A DNA stretch of 64,000 nucleotides, taken from positions 62,001 to 126,000 of the forward strand of contig NZ_FOJM01000007.1 in the NCBI RefSeq assembly GCF_900111825.1, given 5' to 3'. Positions 62,413-64,000 of this stretch are shown here, one piece after another. The DNA comes from Pedobacter suwonensis. GTDB taxonomy: Bacteria; Bacteroidota; Bacteroidia; Sphingobacteriales; Sphingobacteriaceae. Positions within the stretch are counted from its first letter, which is position 1. Each line of letters begins with the position of its first letter. A model generated the notes under the pieces. The model worked only from the letters and a program-made list of their open reading frames with translations. It had not been told where the DNA came from and ran no database searches. The position numbers and the translations under genes are program-made.

Positions 62413-62705
62413 TTAACGGGTAAAAGGCCGCCTGCTGGAATGTCTAATCCTAAGAATTCTAATTTCTTTGTCGGTTTTTCTGAATGATATCCTATATCTG
62501 TCAATTTCAAAAGCAAAGAAACTGCCATCGTTATTCTTTTTTAACCGGTCTATTTGAAATGTGTTTAAATGATTTGGAAGAGACTTGATTTTTGATAAAA
62601 TTTTAACTTCTATTTTTCAGCATAATCAATCAGAGCATTATCCTCAAGGTATTGAATAATTTCCAACAGTTGTTTCACCGCAAGTTTATTCCACTTGATT
62701 TTCAT
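62413..62705 (-). pseudogene. ParE/RelE-like toxin, frameshifted
   Basis: On the minus strand ATG at 62705 starts MKIKWNKLAVKQLLEIIQY and reads to LIDYAEK, then meets TAG. In the next frame the protein continues KIEVKILSKIKSLPNHLN, FEIDRYRISFRKTDKEIRIL and ends RIRHSSRRPFTR, all typical of the ParE/RelE toxin superfamily. Restoring one A in the run at 62613-62617 gives a single 97-residue reading frame. It follows the antitoxin-like gene by 51 nt. It is broken, or expressed only by slippage. Confidence 0.77.
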
Positions 62706-62756
62706 TCATTTAAGCGACGTTACTATTTGGACTGGCAAGTTTTTTTCATTATTACA

Positions 62757-62996
62757 TTAAATAGCCTTACGCCTTTTTTGGAAAAGCTGTTCTACAGCTC
62801 CGTGAGAAATAAAATTTCCCGATTCAATTTCTTTATCCGCTTGATCCAATTCCTGATCGTACTGATCTAGAAATACCGTTGCAATCTCAGCTGGCTCCTC
62901 GCTAATATCTGATTGATATTTATAATCTAAACTATCTAAAAAAGCAATTAGCACTTTTTCTTCCTGTTCATTTTTTGTATTTACGAATATGCTCAT
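62757..62996 (-). CDS. ParD-like antitoxin candidate
   Basis: A 79-residue protein from the ATG at 62996. It starts MSIFVNTKNEQEEKVLIAFL and has a helix-rich acidic end (DQYDQELDQADKEIESGNFI), as in short antitoxins that place a C-terminal helix on the toxin. No clear ribbon-helix-helix is seen. Its direct position upstream of a ParE/RelE-like toxin frame supports the role. A GIVYNYY-like extension further upstream is open but has no support; the start is 3 nt after a TAAATTTG box. Confidence 0.7.
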   Translation of the reverse strand: MSIFVNTKNEQEEKVLIAFLDSLDYKYQSDISEEPAEIATVFLDQYDQELDQADKEIESGNFISHGAVEQLFQKRRKAI

Positions 62997-62999
62997 ATC

Positions 63000-63007
63000 C
63001 AAATTTA
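63000..63007 (-). promoter_or_regulatory. Possible -7 box of the antitoxin, leaderless
   Basis: TAAATTTG on the minus strand ends 3 nt before the ATG at 62996. The same 3-nt gap is seen at the Fic antitoxin. Confidence 0.45.
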
Positions 63008-63078
63008 GTGAAATTTTATGATAATAGTTATAAACTATCACCTACTTCTTCCTGACGAATCTATGTTTCTTTGAGGCT

Positions 63079-63255
63079 CCAACCGGAGCTAATTGGCCAA
63101 AACAGTGTTTCTTTTTTTGGGTTGCAGGGTGCGCCGACCATTCTTCGTAAACCCGGTTCGATAGACATAGGATGCAATGAAAAGCCCAGGGCATAGCAAG
63201 GACTTGTAATGAGTGGGACTACGAACTGCCAGGAACTGCTGAATGCTCATTTCCC
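63079..63255 (+). repeat. Repeat family B, copy 2
   Basis: Second copy of the element at 62115, with an insertion of about 16 nt after AACCCGG and otherwise the same order. Confidence 0.75.
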
Positions 63256-63590
63256 CGTGTTCAACCATATGAGAAATGTAAGATGCATATAACTTATATT
63301 TATTGAAAGGTCTTATATAATAATACGGACTAATTTTTGGAAAAACAGCTTAAACCTGGACTGAATAAATGTTTAATTAAAATATTGTCTTATAAACGAT
63401 CCATCCTGACCCATTCGTCATGTTGGACTTGTTTTGCAGGTATAAAAAATATTTTAATGGCCTTCAGCTCCTTCGTGGTCAGTATCTTTTTAGCAGGAAA
63501 GACCCTTAAATAAATTACCTTCGGTGGGCTCGCTAAGGCTCGGTACAAGCGTGACGATGACCACAGTATGTCTCTGTCGAATCTGCTATG
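63256..63590. other. Intergenic gap, nothing clear
   Basis: I see no gene here. It is the downstream flank of the truncated gene at 63591. Confidence 0.4.
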
Positions 63591-64000
63591 CTACTCTTTC
63601 TTTATCAATCCGTGTTCTTTTAAGGCCGCTACCGCAAGCTCAATTAACCTGAAGTTTTCTTCCAGGTGTCCATGCTGTACTTCCACATTGATATAGGGGA
63701 TATTGTTTTGCATGGCATAAACCGAAAGGGAACCATCGTTGGTTGCGAATTTAGATTGAAGGATAACATTCACATTGGCCTTTTTTAAACTGCTGAACAA
63801 CCTCGGCTCGGTTACATAAATCAGATCGTCGCCATCCATCTGGAAGTTGATGTAAACAGAATCAGCAGTACTGGATAAATCGTAACCTGGTAAATAGGAA
63901 GAAATGCCAAAACCACCATCAGCATTGTTGTGAAGGGTTAAAAAATAACCCGTAGTTTTTGGATCATAAAAATCTACAATCTGTTTGCCTGTGCTTAGTA
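63591..64000 (-). CDS. Truncated gene, C-terminal part; function unknown
   Basis: Enters from beyond the window end and stops at 63591; 136 residues are visible. The translation contains FLTLHNNADGGFGISSYLPG, VYINFQMDGDDLIYVTEP, and near the end INVEVQHGHLEENFRLIELA. The HNN block, an Asp-rich acidic patch and the ExQxGH motif look like metal-binding residues of an amidase or peptidase, but I cannot name the family. The N-terminus is outside the window. Confidence 0.8.
   Translation of the reverse strand, partial: LSTGKQIVDFYDPKTTGYFLTLHNNADGGFGISSYLPGYDLSSTADSVYINFQMDGDDLIYVTEPRLFSSLKKANVNVILQSKFATNDGSLSVYAMQNNIPYINVEVQHGHLEENFRLIELAVAALKEHGLIKKE

Noticed and set aside
62652..62870. 72-residue plus-strand frame over the toxin-antitoxin region
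   Set aside because: Antisense to the antitoxin and toxin frames, which carry family motifs; a shadow.
1..64000. tRNA or rRNA genes
   Set aside because: No cloverleaf-like or rRNA-like sequence was recognised by eye; this is not a substitute for a dedicated search.

Overview
The window looks like a chromosomal segment of a Bacteroidota bacterium of the Sphingobacteriaceae, most like Pedobacter. The grounds are the mix of families (GldB-like lipoprotein, PorT-type barrel, DUF4251, DUF2490, DUF6515, DUF2807 GIN protein, FabV, GH89, SIMPL, short Crp/Fnr regulators), moderate AT-richness, several TAnnTTTG boxes just upstream of genes (the Bacteroidota -7 element) and dense small palindromic intergenic repeats. 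The species call is inference. I see no rRNA, tRNA, CRISPR array, prophage or intact insertion sequence.

Layout. 1-5100: partial tex, a zinc-ribbon miniprotein, DUF1801, GH89 alpha-N-acetylglucosaminidase, pdhB with a textbook promoter. 5400-14400: an acetyltransferase, an addAB-like helicase-nuclease pair, a DUF559 endonuclease bracketed by inverted structured repeats, tcdA and a TatD hydrolase. 14500-18200: small secreted or unknown proteins. 18288-23555: rnhB, a glycosyltransferase, gcvT, a DUF1016 nuclease broken by one in-frame stop, and comB. 23900-28850: patatin, gldB-like, PorT-like, nadE, OsmC. 28900-33100: lnt-dinB-lspA (lipoprotein maturation), a PH/SHOCT protein, rsmI. 33200-39400: serS, two envelope proteins, a Fic protein with a convergent VbhA-like antitoxin, a long cold-shock protein, GNAT, fabV. 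39500-46000: a 101-bp tandem repeat, outer-membrane barrels, DUF1572, a GIN-domain protein, M1 peptidase. 46100-54900: two tandem CocE/NonD hydrolases, DUF6515, phytase-like lipoprotein, HAD, DUF2306, Crp/Fnr, VOC. 55500-62000: lpdA, choice-of-anchor I lipoprotein, a TPP riboswitch with thiD-tenA, an MFS transporter. 62000-64000: repeats, a parDE-like module whose toxin is frameshifted, and a truncated unknown gene.

Most of the window is housekeeping. The parts most worth following up are the Fic/antitoxin pair in tail-to-tail overlap, the frameshifted ParE-like toxin with a preserved antitoxin, the DUF559 gene flanked by inverted repeats that show compensatory base changes, the DUF1016 gene with a single nonsense codon, and several repeat families, one of which lies beside a partial copy of the 3' end of a neighbouring gene. 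Both antitoxin genes have a TAnnTTTG box only 3 nt from the ATG, which suggests leaderless mRNAs.
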